A stretch of DNA of 64,000 bases from Candidatus Melainabacteria bacterium (GCA_005110385.1 DUDT01000013.1:1-64000); one strand, 5' to 3'. Shown: positions 26,722 through 36,673, numbered from the stretch's first letter. The notes: generated by a model not told the origin, from the sequence alone. Program-made: numbers and translations.

Positions 26722-29622
26722 TTAAACTATCATTCCATGACGCATAGTGTTCTCAGTTACAGTCTTCTCTTCTAAAAACTGTAATAGATAATTTGAGCCA
26801 CCTGCCTTGTAGCCGATGCTAGAAAGTTTAGTACCCCCAAAAGCCTGCCTGCTAACTATCGCCCCCGTGCAAGCTTGATTTATATATAGATTACCTACCT
26901 TAAAATGCTCTTTAGCATAATCAATATTTTCAGGGCTTCTTGAGAAAACAGCTCCAGTGAGACCATATTTAGAATCATTTGCAAGGTCAATGGCAGAGTT
27001 AAAATCATCCACGGCAAACAGACAAAGAATCGGTGCGAAAATTTCATCCTGAGCCAAAGCACTACGCGGAGAAACGTTTTCAACGATTACTGGAGAAGCT
27101 TTAAAAGAATCTCTATCCATCACGCAATTCCCAAACAAAATCAAAGCCTCACGTTTAGCTAAATTGAAATATGTCTCAAATTTTTTAAAAGCCTTCTCAT
27201 TGATCAAAGAGGTCATATCAGACTCAGCTAAATAAGCAGGTCCTACATTAATGGCTCCCACCGCAGCTACTAATCTCTCCTTGACTTTTTCATAAATACT
27301 ACTAACTAAAACTAATCTCGAACAAGCCGAACACTTCTGACCTGAAAAAGAAAATGCAGATTTTAAAACAGCTGGAATTAACTGATCAAGATCAGCAGTT
27401 TCATCTGCAACGATAGCGTTTTTACCACCCATCTCAGCGATTAATTTTTTCTTTAAATGGGGATGCTCATTTAAACTCTTATTAATCTGCATACCTGTTT
27501 CACAAGACCCCGTAAAAGTAATAAGATTAATATCTTTATGGCGAGCAAGTTCTGCACCTATTTCAGTCCCCGAACCCAATAGCAACTGAGTCACAGATTC
27601 AGCGTATTTAGTATCTTTAAAAGGAAAAGAATCACGAATAATCTTATTTAAATCGGTAACGAGTTTATATGCGATGGCTGGTGCTTCCTCAGAAGGCTTA
27701 ATAATAACTGTATTCCCGGCAAGTAAAGCAGCTGAAGTCATCCCAAGTAATATAGCTAAAGGGAAATTCCAAGGAGAAATCACAGCAGTTACCCCTAAAG
27801 CCTTATAGAAATTAGTGTTCGCTTCACCAGGTAGAGACCTTAATTTATTCTCTGAAAATAAGCTCTCAGCTTGCTCCGCATAATAATATATAAAATCAAT
27901 AGCCTCTGATAATTCGGCATTAGCCTCATCCCAAGTCTTAGCCACCTCTAAAACCAGGAGAGCCGCATAATCTTGCCGCTTTCGCTCCAAGAGCCTTGCA
28001 AAAGCTTTCATGATATTAATTCTTCTCTGCGCAGGTAAATGTGACCACCACATAAAAGCTTGTTTAGAACTATTAACTGCAAAATTCACATCACTAGTTT
28101 CAGCAGCATGAGCATAAGCCACCACTTGACTTTTCTGAGAAGGATTAATCGAAGTGAAAGTCTTTCTTAAAAGAATATCCTTCCCATTTATAATAGGATA
28201 AACCTCTAATGGACGCTGCTTTATCTGCTTTATAAGTTGCTCAACAGCAAACTGCATTTCAAAACGCGTGCGGAGCTTAGAAAAATCTAGGAGTGGCGAA
28301 TTCGTAAATTCTTTACTAGTATATTCAGACAACTTATTTAATGAAGCGTCCGTCAATACAGGCTTAGATATAAGCTTATCTAGATTATCATCACTGAAAC
28401 TTTGAAACAAGAATGAATCATTTGCAGTATTCTCTAAAAGCCTTCTCACTAAATACGCCATGCCTTCTACCAAATCACCACAAGGAAGATAAACTCTCAC
28501 GCCATAAGAACGCTCACTCAAGAATAATTTCATATGATCTAGCATTCCATAAAGGAACTGAAACTCATATCTATCTTTATCTACTTTATATAGCTTCGCA
28601 AGCTCCATTGTTACAGCAATAGAGCGAATATTATGACTAGCTACAGCAGGGAAAATATATTTATTATTTTTAAACAGTAATTCTAGTAAATCTTCATAGT
28701 TTTTATCAGTCTCTGCCTTTCTTTCATAAACTGGAATATTCCAATTATTCTGAATTGCGACTGCTCTTTCATAGTCCCAATAGGCACCTTTAACCAATCT
28801 AATTTTTAAAGAAACTTTTCTCTTTTGCGAAAATTCTATAAAAGAAATTAAATCGCTTCTACTTTCCTTTAAATACGCTTGTATAACGACTCCCGCACCA
28901 GACCAGTTTTTAAATTCTTCAGTTAATAAAAGTTCTTTTACCGTATCAAAAAATAATGTTTTAGTATCGTAATGCTCGCTATCTATAGTTATTTCAGAGC
29001 CATTATCCAAAGCAGCGCGGAAAATTTTTGCTAAATTATCTTTTAACGTTTTTTTGTTTAGCTCATAGGCACTAGCTTTCATCTGCGGGCAGAGACTTGA
29101 TAGCTTAACAGACAAGGCAATACCCGGCTTGGTTTCAAGCAAGTCCAAGTATGTTTCTAAATATTTTTCTGACTCTTCTTGACTAATAGCAAGCTCGCCG
29201 AGAATATCTAAAGTACAATCAAGCCCAGAAAAGCGAAGCTCTTCTATTTTCTTAGATAATTGTTGCTCATCATTATCAACAATAAAATTCTTAGCGAGAG
29301 ACTTAACGCCGAATCTAGTGAAATGATCTACCAGTGAAGCTCCTAGTGGCAAACGAGTCCCGAGATAAACCAAATCACCAAGAAATAAATCCTCTTCCCT
29401 CATGTATTCCAAAAGATACTTAGCTACCATTTCAGGTGTCTTCAAACTTGGGTATAAATCAACAAACTTAAATAACTGTTTTTGCAAACGTGGGTTTTTA
29501 GAAGAGAATATAAGAACCTGCTGACTCCACCAAGATGAATCCAAGAGCTTGATTTTCTTAAGCTCTTCTTTATGAAATTCTAATAATTCTTTAGCTTTTA
29601 AATAAACTGGGTCCAAGTCCAC
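26722..29622 (-). CDS. putA: Bifunctional proline dehydrogenase / P5C dehydrogenase
   Basis: 966 residues, two catalytic domains. The N-terminal FAD barrel (about 60-430; LRLVKGAYWDYERAVAIQNN, YEFQFLYGMLD and VRVYLPCGDLVEGMAYLVRR) oxidises proline to P5C and passes electrons to quinone. The C-terminal aldehyde dehydrogenase (about 450-960; ISPWNFPLAI, LITFTGSCETG, IAEMGGKNA, catalytic Cys in FSFSGQKCSACSR) yields glutamate. No N-terminal DNA-binding domain, so no autoregulation of the E. coli type. The GTG start is preceded by TATAAT 6 nt upstream and a -35-like TTGATT, making it another probable leaderless gene. Confidence 0.96.
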   Translation of the reverse strand: MDLDPVYLKAKELLEFHKEELKKIKLLDSSWWSQQVLIFSSKNPRLQKQLFKFVDLYPSLKTPEMVAKYLLEYMREEDLFLGDLVYLGTRLPLGASLVDHFTRFGVKSLAKNFIVDNDEQQLSKKIEELRFSGLDCTLDILGELAISQEESEKYLETYLDLLETKPGIALSVKLSSLCPQMKASAYELNKKTLKDNLAKIFRAALDNGSEITIDSEHYDTKTLFFDTVKELLLTEEFKNWSGAGVVIQAYLKESRSDLISFIEFSQKRKVSLKIRLVKGAYWDYERAVAIQNNWNIPVYERKAETDKNYEDLLELLFKNNKYIFPAVASHNIRSIAVTMELAKLYKVDKDRYEFQFLYGMLDHMKLFLSERSYGVRVYLPCGDLVEGMAYLVRRLLENTANDSFLFQSFSDDNLDKLISKPVLTDASLNKLSEYTSKEFTNSPLLDFSKLRTRFEMQFAVEQLIKQIKQRPLEVYPIINGKDILLRKTFTSINPSQKSQVVAYAHAAETSDVNFAVNSSKQAFMWWSHLPAQRRINIMKAFARLLERKRQDYAALLVLEVAKTWDEANAELSEAIDFIYYYAEQAESLFSENKLRSLPGEANTNFYKALGVTAVISPWNFPLAILLGMTSAALLAGNTVIIKPSEEAPAIAYKLVTDLNKIIRDSFPFKDTKYAESVTQLLLGSGTEIGAELARHKDINLITFTGSCETGMQINKSLNEHPHLKKKLIAEMGGKNAIVADETADLDQLIPAVLKSAFSFSGQKCSACSRLVLVSSIYEKVKERLVAAVGAINVGPAYLAESDMTSLINEKAFKKFETYFNLAKREALILFGNCVMDRDSFKASPVIVENVSPRSALAQDEIFAPILCLFAVDDFNSAIDLANDSKYGLTGAVFSRSPENIDYAKEHFKVGNLYINQACTGAIVSRQAFGGTKLSSIGYKAGGSNYLLQFLEEKTVTENTMRHGMIV

Positions 29623-29657
29623 AACTGTATTATAAGCTGACTATGCTATCAAATCAA
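29623..29657 (-). promoter_or_regulatory. putA promoter giving a leaderless GTG start
   Basis: On the minus strand TTGATT (29657-29652), a 17-nt spacer, TATAAT (29634-29629), 6 nt, then GTG 29622. The best-formed promoter of this type in the window. It lies inside the last codons of the upstream YaaR-like gene. Confidence 0.65.
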
Positions 29658-30153
29658 CCAGCATACCCTCAACTAAATCCAAAGATGCTGCAACCTTTAA
29701 CTCGCCTGATTGATCTTTAAAATAATCTTTCGCCATTTGATCCAATTCTTCATCCACGATTTTAATTCTTTCAAAAAAACCATCTTCCGAATTTTCCCCT
29801 TCATAAGCCTTATCTTTAATATCTGTTAAAAAAGAATGTACGGCTGTCAGATAATCAGTCATAACTCCTGGTGTAAAATATTTTTTCACCGCCGAGCCTA
29901 GTTTTTTAATATCAGCAAGCTGATTTCTAAAATCTTCAGTTTTTAAATTCTTTAATTTATCTGCGTTTAATTGATGAGCTATAAACCCTTCAAAATTAAC
30001 TTGTTGGGTATTGTTAATTAACTGAGTATTAATAGATTTAGCATTAACTTTAGGACTACTAGGAGTACCTAATTTATCCGCTAAATTACCAAGGCCAGCC
30101 CTAATGCCTAAATCATTTCCCGCATTAGTAGAGCTTAGCGCATTCAAGACCAT
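29641..30153 (-). CDS. YaaR-like (DUF327) protein
   Basis: 171 residues at most; ATG 30153 is preferred over GTG 30156. The first 60 residues are low in structure. The rest is helical and acidic/basic: FRNQLADIKKLGSAVKKYFT, YLTAVHSFLTDIKDKAY, IVDEELDQMAKDYFKDQ, ending ASLDLVEGMLVDLIA. The closing pattern (K/AxLDxxxGLLxDLxA) and length recall DUF327/YaaR, whose role is unclear. TATTTT lies 5 nt before the ATG, with no real Shine-Dalgarno. Family match moderate. Confidence 0.6.
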   Translation of the reverse strand: MVLNALSSTNAGNDLGIRAGLGNLADKLGTPSSPKVNAKSINTQLINNTQQVNFEGFIAHQLNADKLKNLKTEDFRNQLADIKKLGSAVKKYFTPGVMTDYLTAVHSFLTDIKDKAYEGENSEDGFFERIKIVDEELDQMAKDYFKDQSGELKVAASLDLVEGMLVDLIA

Positions 30154-30241
30154 CACCTAAAATATCCCCCAAACTAACTAAAATTTACTAGATAAAAAAG
30201 ACTATATTTTGCTATTATCTATAAGTTCAGGAAATCAAGAC

Positions 30242-30823
30242 ATGGCTACAGAACTTAAAATTGAAAAGCGTAAAGAAAATAGTAAACCAAGAGCTCTTAG
30301 GAGAGAAGGCTTAATTCCAGCTACGATTTACGGGCCAGAATTAGAGAATGCTATTGACATCCAAGTAAACAGTAAGGATTTTAAAAAAGTAAGTTTTAAA
30401 GACTATAAACATTTAATCGAACTTAAAGATGATGAAACTTTATATGAAACTCTAATTCGTAATATACAGAAAGATTTCGTCACTGGTGAAATCTTAAATA
30501 TTGAATTTTACAAAGTCAAGAGCGGTAATAAGCTTAATACGAAAGTAGCCTTAAGATTTGTTGGTGATTCACCCGCAGCTAAAATGGGTTGTGACATCGT
30601 GACTCAGTTCACTGAAATGAACGTCAGATGCTTACCAAGAGACATTCCAGAAGATTTTGAAGTGGATATTTCTGTTTTAAAAAAACCTGCGGATATGATT
30701 AATTTTGGGGATCTAAATTTAGGTGATAAATTAGAACTTTTAGACCCGATTGGTGAAATTATCGTTAAAGTTGTAGCGAAGAGAGGAGCTATAACTGAAG
30801 GTGCTACTGAAGCTCAAAAGTAA
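30242..30823 (+). CDS. rplY: 50S ribosomal protein L25/Ctc
   Basis: 193 residues from ATG 30242 (MATELKIEKRKENSKPRALR). Two-domain (Ctc/TL5) form: an N-terminal L25 domain binding 5S rRNA (REGLIPATIYGPELENAIDI) and a C-terminal beta domain (LNTKVALRFVGDSPAAKMGC, followed by PRDIPEDFEVDI). AGGAAA is 9 nt before the ATG; a start at 30209 would be unusual for the family. Confidence 0.93.
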   Translation: MATELKIEKRKENSKPRALRREGLIPATIYGPELENAIDIQVNSKDFKKVSFKDYKHLIELKDDETLYETLIRNIQKDFVTGEILNIEFYKVKSGNKLNTKVALRFVGDSPAAKMGCDIVTQFTEMNVRCLPRDIPEDFEVDISVLKKPADMINFGDLNLGDKLELLDPIGEIIVKVVAKRGAITEGATEAQK

Positions 30824-30830
30824 TCAAGGG

Positions 30831-30890
30831 GCGTATAGCGGAACTCCAATTTCTGCGTTTTCGTCGTCCACATGATCCTCATGTAAGCTT
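30831..30890 (-). repeat. Palindromic element copy between rplY and rluD
   Basis: The minus strand reads CATGAGGATCATGTGGACGACGAAAACGCAGAAATTGGAGTTCCGC in the element's right half. Flanks GCGTATAGC and GCTATTAGT can pair weakly. Intergenic; it lies between convergent genes and may contribute to termination. Confidence 0.8.
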
Positions 30891-30894
30891 GCTA

Positions 30895-31860
30895 TTAGTG
30901 TAGATTTTCTTCGAGAAAGCTTAGGGAAGTTTTAAAATCTTCCGCGAGATCTATTTCAAATTTAAATCTTTCCTCTGTAATAGGATGAGTAAACTCTAAC
31001 TTATATGAATGCAAAAGCGGTCTATATGCTTTTAGTTTATTTTTCTCTATACCGTAAACAGCATCACCAATAATGGGATGCTTTATATAATTCATATGAA
31101 CACGAATCTGATGAGTTCTACCTGTGTCTAATTTACATTCAAGCAGTGTAAAAGGATCTTGAGAAGCTTTATACCTATATCTCTTTAATAACTGCCAGTT
31201 GGTCTTCGCATATCTAGCGTGTTCTAACGTTTCAAAAGTCCGCATTCTTTTTCTATCATTAGGATCACGCCCAATGGGTTTAATCACCGAGCCGCTAGTT
31301 TCTTTTAAGTTTCCTAACACTAAAGCCTGATAATATCTTTCTACTTCCCGACTCTTAATCTGTTCTGCTAAGCGCCTATGGGCTAAATCATTTTTACAAG
31401 CAAGCATCAAACCAGTGGTATCTTTATCAAGACGGTGTACTATACCAGGTCTTAAAACACCATTAATTTGGGATAGACTATCCTTGCAGTGGTACAAAAG
31501 AGCATTTACTAAAGTACCATTCACAGTATTAGCAGAGGGATGCACCACTAAACCAGCCTGCTTATTTAAAACTAAAAGATACTCATCTTCAAAGATAATA
31601 TCCAAAGGAATAGCCTCTGGCAATATATCTAAAATCCTTGGCGGTGGCAGATTAATAGATATCGCATCGCTGTTCTTAACTTTATGAGAAGCCTTTACGG
31701 ACTTAGCGTTCAGTAAAATCTTTCCACCGTCAATTAAAGTCCCAATAAAGGATCTAGTTAAATTGAGCGATTCGAGCCCAGCTAAATAAACATCAAGCCT
31801 AACAGCTACAGATAATTCTGAAACTATTATATTTATCTGATTATCAAGACTGTTAGACAT
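30895..31860 (-). CDS. rluD: Large-subunit pseudouridine synthase RluD-like
   Basis: 321 residues. An S4 RNA-binding domain (about 15-80, RSFIGTLIDGGKILLN) is followed by the RluA-family catalytic domain with RPGIVHRLDKDTTGLMLACK (catalytic Asp about residue 145) and LDTGRTHQIRVHMNYIKHPI. Expected to modify 23S rRNA helix 69 uridines; exact target assigned by family only. The stop is next to the intergenic palindromic element. Confidence 0.9.
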   Translation of the reverse strand: MSNSLDNQINIIVSELSVAVRLDVYLAGLESLNLTRSFIGTLIDGGKILLNAKSVKASHKVKNSDAISINLPPPRILDILPEAIPLDIIFEDEYLLVLNKQAGLVVHPSANTVNGTLVNALLYHCKDSLSQINGVLRPGIVHRLDKDTTGLMLACKNDLAHRRLAEQIKSREVERYYQALVLGNLKETSGSVIKPIGRDPNDRKRMRTFETLEHARYAKTNWQLLKRYRYKASQDPFTLLECKLDTGRTHQIRVHMNYIKHPIIGDAVYGIEKNKLKAYRPLLHSYKLEFTHPITEERFKFEIDLAEDFKTSLSFLEENLH

Positions 31861-31959
31861 CCACTAGCAAGCTGATTCTAGCATTTCATATAAACCCAGC
31901 ACTAACAAATCTTCACTTCACTCGAAGAATGATTATCTCAATACTAAAATTTCTAAAAA

Positions 31960-32334
31960 TTATTTAGATCCTAATACACTTTCTAGATCGGAAATTAAAT
32001 TATCAAAAGCCAAATATGCCGTCGAACTTTCCTCGTAATTCTGAGAGTGCCTTATGGAATCATATCCAGCAGAAGTAAGCATAGCGTTTAAGGACACATC
32101 TCGCTTAAACTTACTCATATCTCTTAGAGCTTTTAACTCACTGCGCCTAGCCAACACCTCATCTTTATTCTCAGAACGAACAGCTTCACTAAAAAAATTA
32201 ATCAATCGGTCTCTCTCCTCTCGAGATAAGCCTTCTCTAAAATCCTCAGTATTTATAAACCCGAACTCGTCTGACTCAGAATCATAAGGAATTCCTTGAT
32301 ATTGATTTATGGAAGAATTATAAACGTAAACCAT
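31960..32334 (-). CDS. Uncharacterised acidic protein, 124 aa
   Basis: Soluble, charged, largely helical after residue 30 (LSREERDRLINFFSEAVRSE, EVLARRSELKALRDMSKFKR). No signal peptide, membrane helix or recognised motif. Composition and codon use resemble the neighbours, and the frame has a clear ATG, so it is probably a real gene. Stands alone between rluD and rpmE. Confidence 0.5.
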   Translation of the reverse strand: MVYVYNSSINQYQGIPYDSESDEFGFINTEDFREGLSREERDRLINFFSEAVRSENKDEVLARRSELKALRDMSKFKRDVSLNAMLTSAGYDSIRHSQNYEESSTAYLAFDNLISDLESVLGSK

Positions 32335-32424
32335 AAGGAAACAGCTCTTAGGCTTATGGATATCAAAAAAAAATAAAGGCTAAGTTAAGAAAAAATCAGC
32401 AGATTATAAGTAAGTCAAGAAAAT

Positions 32425-32637
32425 CTATTGAGCGACTTTTTTCTTTGCGTATTTCTTAGTAAATGTATCTATTCTACCAGCAGCATCTATAATCTTATTA
32501 GTACCTGCGTAAAAAGGATGACAGTTACTACAAACTTCAACCCTTAGAGATGGTTCAGTAGACTCCACTAAAAACTCAGCACCACAGGTACAAGTAGCAA
32601 CGATAACATGGGTCTCTGGGTGTATGTTTTGCTTCAT
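32425..32637 (-). CDS. rpmE: 50S ribosomal protein L31, zinc form
   Basis: 70 residues. MKQNIHPETHVIVATCTCGA, then VEVCSNCHPFYAGTNKIIDA and AGRIDTFTKKY. The four-cysteine zinc set (CTC and CSNC) marks the C+ form. TAAAAT lies 10 nt before the ATG. Confidence 0.97.
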   Translation of the reverse strand: MKQNIHPETHVIVATCTCGAEFLVESTEPSLRVEVCSNCHPFYAGTNKIIDAAGRIDTFTKKYAKKKVAQ

Positions 32638-32682
32638 AGGACTTTAGATTTTAACACGCAAATATACTAAACTCAATTAGTT

Positions 32683-33006
32683 TTATTTTTCATTAAGGAA
32701 GTTCTTGGCTAAAGATTTATATTTCTCTACCTGCTGTAAAAGCTTTTTATTTAAGTTTATAGAAGCTTCTGCTTCTTTATAAAGCTGATCTAACTCTAGC
32801 TCAAGATCTTTTATGCGATTGTGATTCTTCTCATTTTCAAACTGTAAATTCTTGACTGATATTTCAAGAAACTCAATATTTCTTGAATGTTTTGCAAAGC
32901 CGGGGTCATCTTTAAGCTCCGTAATGAATCTAGTCGTGTCTTCATAAGAAGAAGAAAAGAGGCCAGAAAAACCACTCAAGTCATCAAAATCATCACCAAT
33001 TTTCAC
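32683..33006 (-). CDS. Small coiled-coil protein, 107 aa
   Basis: An N-terminal 30 residues rich in D/S/F (GDDFDDLSGFSGLFSSSYED) precede a heptad-patterned helix from about 45 to 105 (NIEFLEISVKNLQFENEKNH and LELELDQLYKEAE). Divergent from another coiled-coil gene 75 bp away. A structural or scaffolding role for the pair is plausible from shape only; no family recognised. Confidence 0.55.
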   Translation of the reverse strand: MKIGDDFDDLSGFSGLFSSSYEDTTRFITELKDDPGFAKHSRNIEFLEISVKNLQFENEKNHNRIKDLELELDQLYKEAEASINLNKKLLQQVEKYKSLAKNFLNEK

Positions 33007-33067
33007 TATTTCAGAATCTTAACAAATTTAAGCTAGTAGTTTTCTTGCTAAATATTAAGAGATCAAT

Positions 33068-33081
33068 TAAAATTTCTGAGT
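33068..33081 (+). promoter_or_regulatory. -10 box 8 nt before the coiled-coil gene at 33082
   Basis: TAAAAT at 33068-33073, then TTCTGAGT and ATG. No Shine-Dalgarno; fits the leaderless pattern. Confidence 0.4.
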
Positions 33082-33921
33082 ATGACTCTTGAAGATCACA
33101 ACAGCAGCCAGCTTTATTTATCCAATGAAGCCCAAGAAAGTAAAGAAATATTCTCAAGCCTTTTGGGTGATATTAAATCGGAGCTTAAAGTTTTAGCCGA
33201 GAAACAGGAACATAAAGTTTCTCCGGAATTTAGTGCCTTAATGGATGGTTATGTTATCAAAGCCAATGAGAGTGAGACGTTAAGAGTTAAGTATCAACAT
33301 GTGGAAAATCACTATGAAGAACTTAAACTAGAGCTAAAAACACAGAAAGCACAAAATCGCCAACTCGGTTCTGACCTCGATTCAGTGCGTGAAGCATTGA
33401 AACTGTCTGAATTAGAGCTATCTAAATTCAAAAGAGATTTCGATCACACTAGACAAGACTTTCAAGACAAATCTGATTCTTTACAAAATGAGAAAGAAGC
33501 CTTACTCAGAAAAATAAAAGATTTAATGACTTGGAAAGAGACAACTGAGCAACTTTGTAATGACATGAAAGCAGAGCTTGTTGAATATAATCACAAAATC
33601 AAGCAACTTCAACAAGAAAATTTAATCGAAAAACAGACAGCTGAAAGAAGCCTCAGAGAGGATCAAAAAATCATTCAAGAACTCAAAGAGCAGCTTGAAC
33701 TCAGAGAGAGAGAAGCTAGTTACAAAAATGCACTTATCGAACAGCTTGTTAGACAGACCGCCCAAGCTAATGGTCATAGCTCAATCAACGATATCAATAG
33801 TGTTTTAAAAGGGATGGGCAATTTCCCGTCCGCAAATGCCAATCCAGAAAGCACTTATGGCAATAACGGTGACGATGACGAGACTACTAAAAAATTCAAA
33901 TGGGGAGCTTTCAGGCTTTAA
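33082..33921 (+). CDS. Long coiled-coil protein, 279 aa
   Basis: Residues about 55-235 are an almost unbroken heptad pattern (for example ELKLELKTQKAQNRQLGSDL and KQTAERSLREDQKIIQELKE). The C-terminus is polar with an acidic run (NNGDDDETTKKFKWGAF). No signal peptide or membrane helix. Precedes the amidase gene by 9 bp, so the two are probably co-transcribed, suggesting a cell-wall or division-related scaffold. That is inference from context only. Confidence 0.65.
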   Translation: MTLEDHNSSQLYLSNEAQESKEIFSSLLGDIKSELKVLAEKQEHKVSPEFSALMDGYVIKANESETLRVKYQHVENHYEELKLELKTQKAQNRQLGSDLDSVREALKLSELELSKFKRDFDHTRQDFQDKSDSLQNEKEALLRKIKDLMTWKETTEQLCNDMKAELVEYNHKIKQLQQENLIEKQTAERSLREDQKIIQELKEQLELREREASYKNALIEQLVRQTAQANGHSSINDINSVLKGMGNFPSANANPESTYGNNGDDDETTKKFKWGAFRL

Positions 33922-33930
33922 ATTCATGGC

Positions 33931-35067
33931 TTGCCAATGCTAGTCTATCCTCCAGAAGGACATGATACTGATAGTAAGAGAATTTTTGTGCTTGGCTCTG
34001 CTAAGTCGTTTTGTTTAATAAACGATTCTAATATTAGGCTTGAAGGAAATGGTAATTTCTGCAAATTAATCCAACTTAAGCTTGGTGAAAATAAAATAAA
34101 AATCAATATAGACGGCAACTCCCTTACTCGCACTATTTATGCTTTCCCTAATCCTAATAAAAATCCAAGCCCTATAGCTTATGCTCGCCCTTACCAAGCT
34201 TTTAGCAAAGGCATAAAGCTAGACAATATCTTACAGAGCATCTTAATAAGTAATAAAGATATTGCCATCCCATTGAACTCACTCCCAGACTACACACTAG
34301 AAAAAATTAACGCTTATAACTACAGATTGAATTTAAGTATTGTCGAACAAGATTTAGACTGGATTCACTATTCAGATTTAAATCCTGAAATAAAAATAGA
34401 AAAAATCTCAGATACGGTCTTTGATATTAGATTTCAAAAGCCCGTAAGCAAGTACAAAATTCTATTTAATAACCATGTTTTCAAGATATCTTTTACCTTT
34501 AAAGTAAAGCCTTTTCTCATTTGCATAGACCCTGGCCACGGCGGCTCTCAATTTGGAGCTATCTCCCCGAAAGGCATATTTGAAAAAGATTTAAATTTAA
34601 GCCTAGCTATAAAACTGGCAGCAGAATTAAATCATCAAGGAGTAAAAACCATACTTACTCGGAATCATGATATGGAGAAGAGTTTAAGTGAACGTGTAAA
34701 GATCTCTAAGAAAAATAATTGCAATTTATTTATTTCCCTACACCATAACGCGCTGCCAGACGGCAGAGATCCAAATAAAGAAAGTGGTTTCTCCTGTCAT
34801 TATTTCCATGAACATAGCTTTGAGCTCGCCAAGTTTATTTCCCTTAAACTAAAAGCCGCATCTTTACAGCATTTTGCTGGAATTTATAAACAAAATCTTC
34901 ACGTACTTAGAGAAAACCCTGATACCCCAAGTGTTTTAATCGAGCTTGGGTATCTTATTCATCCACTAGAGTCAGATTTGCTCTGCAAAAAAAGCTTTCA
35001 AACTAAAACTGCTCGAATATTAGCTAAGGCGTTGTTAGAATTCCATAGAAGTCAAAATTTTCAATGA
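33931..35067 (+). CDS. N-acetylmuramoyl-L-alanine amidase (Amidase_3)
   Basis: 378 residues. The C-terminal zinc amidase domain (about 190-375) has ICIDPGHGGSQFGAISPKG (His ligand), FEKDLNLSLAIKLA (Glu ligand), FISLHHNALPDGRDP and VLIELGYLIHP (catalytic Glu). The N-terminal 180 residues are beta-rich, like an AMIN-type envelope-targeting region, but there is no clear signal peptide, which is odd for an enzyme that must act outside the cytoplasm. Start TTG 33931 or ATG 33937. Cleaves peptide stems from glycan strands, usually in daughter-cell separation. Confidence 0.85.
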   Translation: MPMLVYPPEGHDTDSKRIFVLGSAKSFCLINDSNIRLEGNGNFCKLIQLKLGENKIKINIDGNSLTRTIYAFPNPNKNPSPIAYARPYQAFSKGIKLDNILQSILISNKDIAIPLNSLPDYTLEKINAYNYRLNLSIVEQDLDWIHYSDLNPEIKIEKISDTVFDIRFQKPVSKYKILFNNHVFKISFTFKVKPFLICIDPGHGGSQFGAISPKGIFEKDLNLSLAIKLAAELNHQGVKTILTRNHDMEKSLSERVKISKKNNCNLFISLHHNALPDGRDPNKESGFSCHYFHEHSFELAKFISLKLKAASLQHFAGIYKQNLHVLRENPDTPSVLIELGYLIHPLESDLLCKKSFQTKTARILAKALLEFHRSQNFQ

Positions 35068-35164
35068 ATCATCAATTAATGCTTTAAAAACATAAAATCT
35101 TCACTATTAAATAAAAAAACGTTTAAGTCACTAGCGTATTGTAAAATAGTAATAATATATCATC

Positions 35165-36673
35165 ATGTCAGCTTATTTCGATGCACTAATCATCGGTTCA
35201 GGTATTGCAGGGCTTAATCTTGCAAGGAAGCTTGCACAAGCAGGGCAGACAGTTTTTGTATGCTCAAAAGAAGCAGTAACAGAGGGTTCTAGTAAATATG
35301 CACAAGGCGGTGTAGCTGTAGTTAGTCCTTGGAACCCAGAAGATAAACTTGAAAGTCACATCCAAGATACTTTAAGTGCTGGAAAAGGTCTATGTGATTC
35401 TAAAATAGTGGAAGCTGTTCTAAGTAATGCTTGGGAGCGAGTAGAGGAATTTATTGGTTTAGGAGTTAAATTTGATAAAGATTTTTACCTAGAAGGATCT
35501 CACAGCTTTAAAAGGGTTTTACATGTAGCTGATGCCACTGGCAGGGCGTTATTAAAGCCATTATTAGATAATGTCTCTTGTAATCTTAATATAGCGATTT
35601 CCCAAGGAACTGAAGCTATTTCACTTTTAAAAAACGGTGATGAAGTAGTCGGAGCTAGACTAAAGACTGTTTCTGGAGAACTTTTTGACATAAACGCAGC
35701 TCAAACTATTTTAGCCACTGGTGGCTTTGCCTCTCTATATAAAGATCACACTACGCCTCGTATTTTAACAGGAGACGGTCTTGCACTTGCTTATGCTGCC
35801 GGAGCAGCCCTAGAAAACCTAGAATTCATACAGTTTCACCCCACCGTTTTTTTTAATGGCTCTAAGCCATTTTTAATTTCAGAAGTCGTAAGAGGAGCTG
35901 GAGCTGTACTTAAAAACATTTTCAAACAGAGCTTTATGGAAGCCTATGATATTAAAGCTGAACTGGCGACAAGGGACATAGTCAGTAGGGCAATAGCCGA
36001 AGAAATGAAAAAGACTGAAGCTGATTATGTCTATTTAGACATGACTTACTGGTCTAAAAAAGATTTAGAGGAGAAATTCCCAAATATTTACCATCACTGC
36101 GAGTTAAGTGGTTACGATCTTAGCCAAGACCTTCTGCCTGTACGCCCCGCAGCTCACTACTGCATCGGAGGTATCAAGACTGATATTCATGGCAGAACTA
36201 ATGTAAAAGGCCTTTATGCTATCGGTGAATGTGCCTATACTGGCTTACATGGAGCTAATCGACTAGCGAGTAATTCATTACTCGAGTGCATAGTAATGCC
36301 AGAGTTTTTAGCTAATTCCATTCTAGGTACCGAATTTACTAAATCTAATAGACCAGGAGAACCCTGCGAAGATGTAAATGCTGCGCTAAGCTACAGTGAA
36401 ATCAATGCTGAAGAAGAAAACCTGAAAAATATTCAAAACATTATGACCAAAGGTCTTGGCATCGAAAGAAATGCAAATGAATTAAAAAGCTGCTTGAATG
36501 ATCTAAAAAACTGCACTGAAGCAAGTAAAGCAAGAGTGGTCGCGGAATTAGCCTTCGAATCTGCTCTTAAGCGTGAAGAAAGTAGAGGCTGTCATTTTCG
36601 CAGTGATTTTCCTAAAGCTAATTCAAAATATATAAACAATACCCTAATTCAGAAATCATTAAAAACCCACTGA
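35165..36673 (+). CDS. nadB: L-aspartate oxidase
   Basis: FAD enzyme converting aspartate to iminoaspartate for NAD synthesis. 502 residues. FAD-binding ALIIGSGIAGLNLARKLAQA at the N-terminus, SSKYAQGGVAVV (about 40-51), QFHPTVFF, and GANRLASNSLLECIV, which distinguishes NadB from SdhA. A C-terminal capping helical domain with SRGCHFRSDFP follows. nadA and nadC are not adjacent. The upstream region contains TAAAAT and TAATAT stretches but no Shine-Dalgarno. Confidence 0.94.
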   Translation: MSAYFDALIIGSGIAGLNLARKLAQAGQTVFVCSKEAVTEGSSKYAQGGVAVVSPWNPEDKLESHIQDTLSAGKGLCDSKIVEAVLSNAWERVEEFIGLGVKFDKDFYLEGSHSFKRVLHVADATGRALLKPLLDNVSCNLNIAISQGTEAISLLKNGDEVVGARLKTVSGELFDINAAQTILATGGFASLYKDHTTPRILTGDGLALAYAAGAALENLEFIQFHPTVFFNGSKPFLISEVVRGAGAVLKNIFKQSFMEAYDIKAELATRDIVSRAIAEEMKKTEADYVYLDMTYWSKKDLEEKFPNIYHHCELSGYDLSQDLLPVRPAAHYCIGGIKTDIHGRTNVKGLYAIGECAYTGLHGANRLASNSLLECIVMPEFLANSILGTEFTKSNRPGEPCEDVNAALSYSEINAEEENLKNIQNIMTKGLGIERNANELKSCLNDLKNCTEASKARVVAELAFESALKREESRGCHFRSDFPKANSKYINNTLIQKSLKTH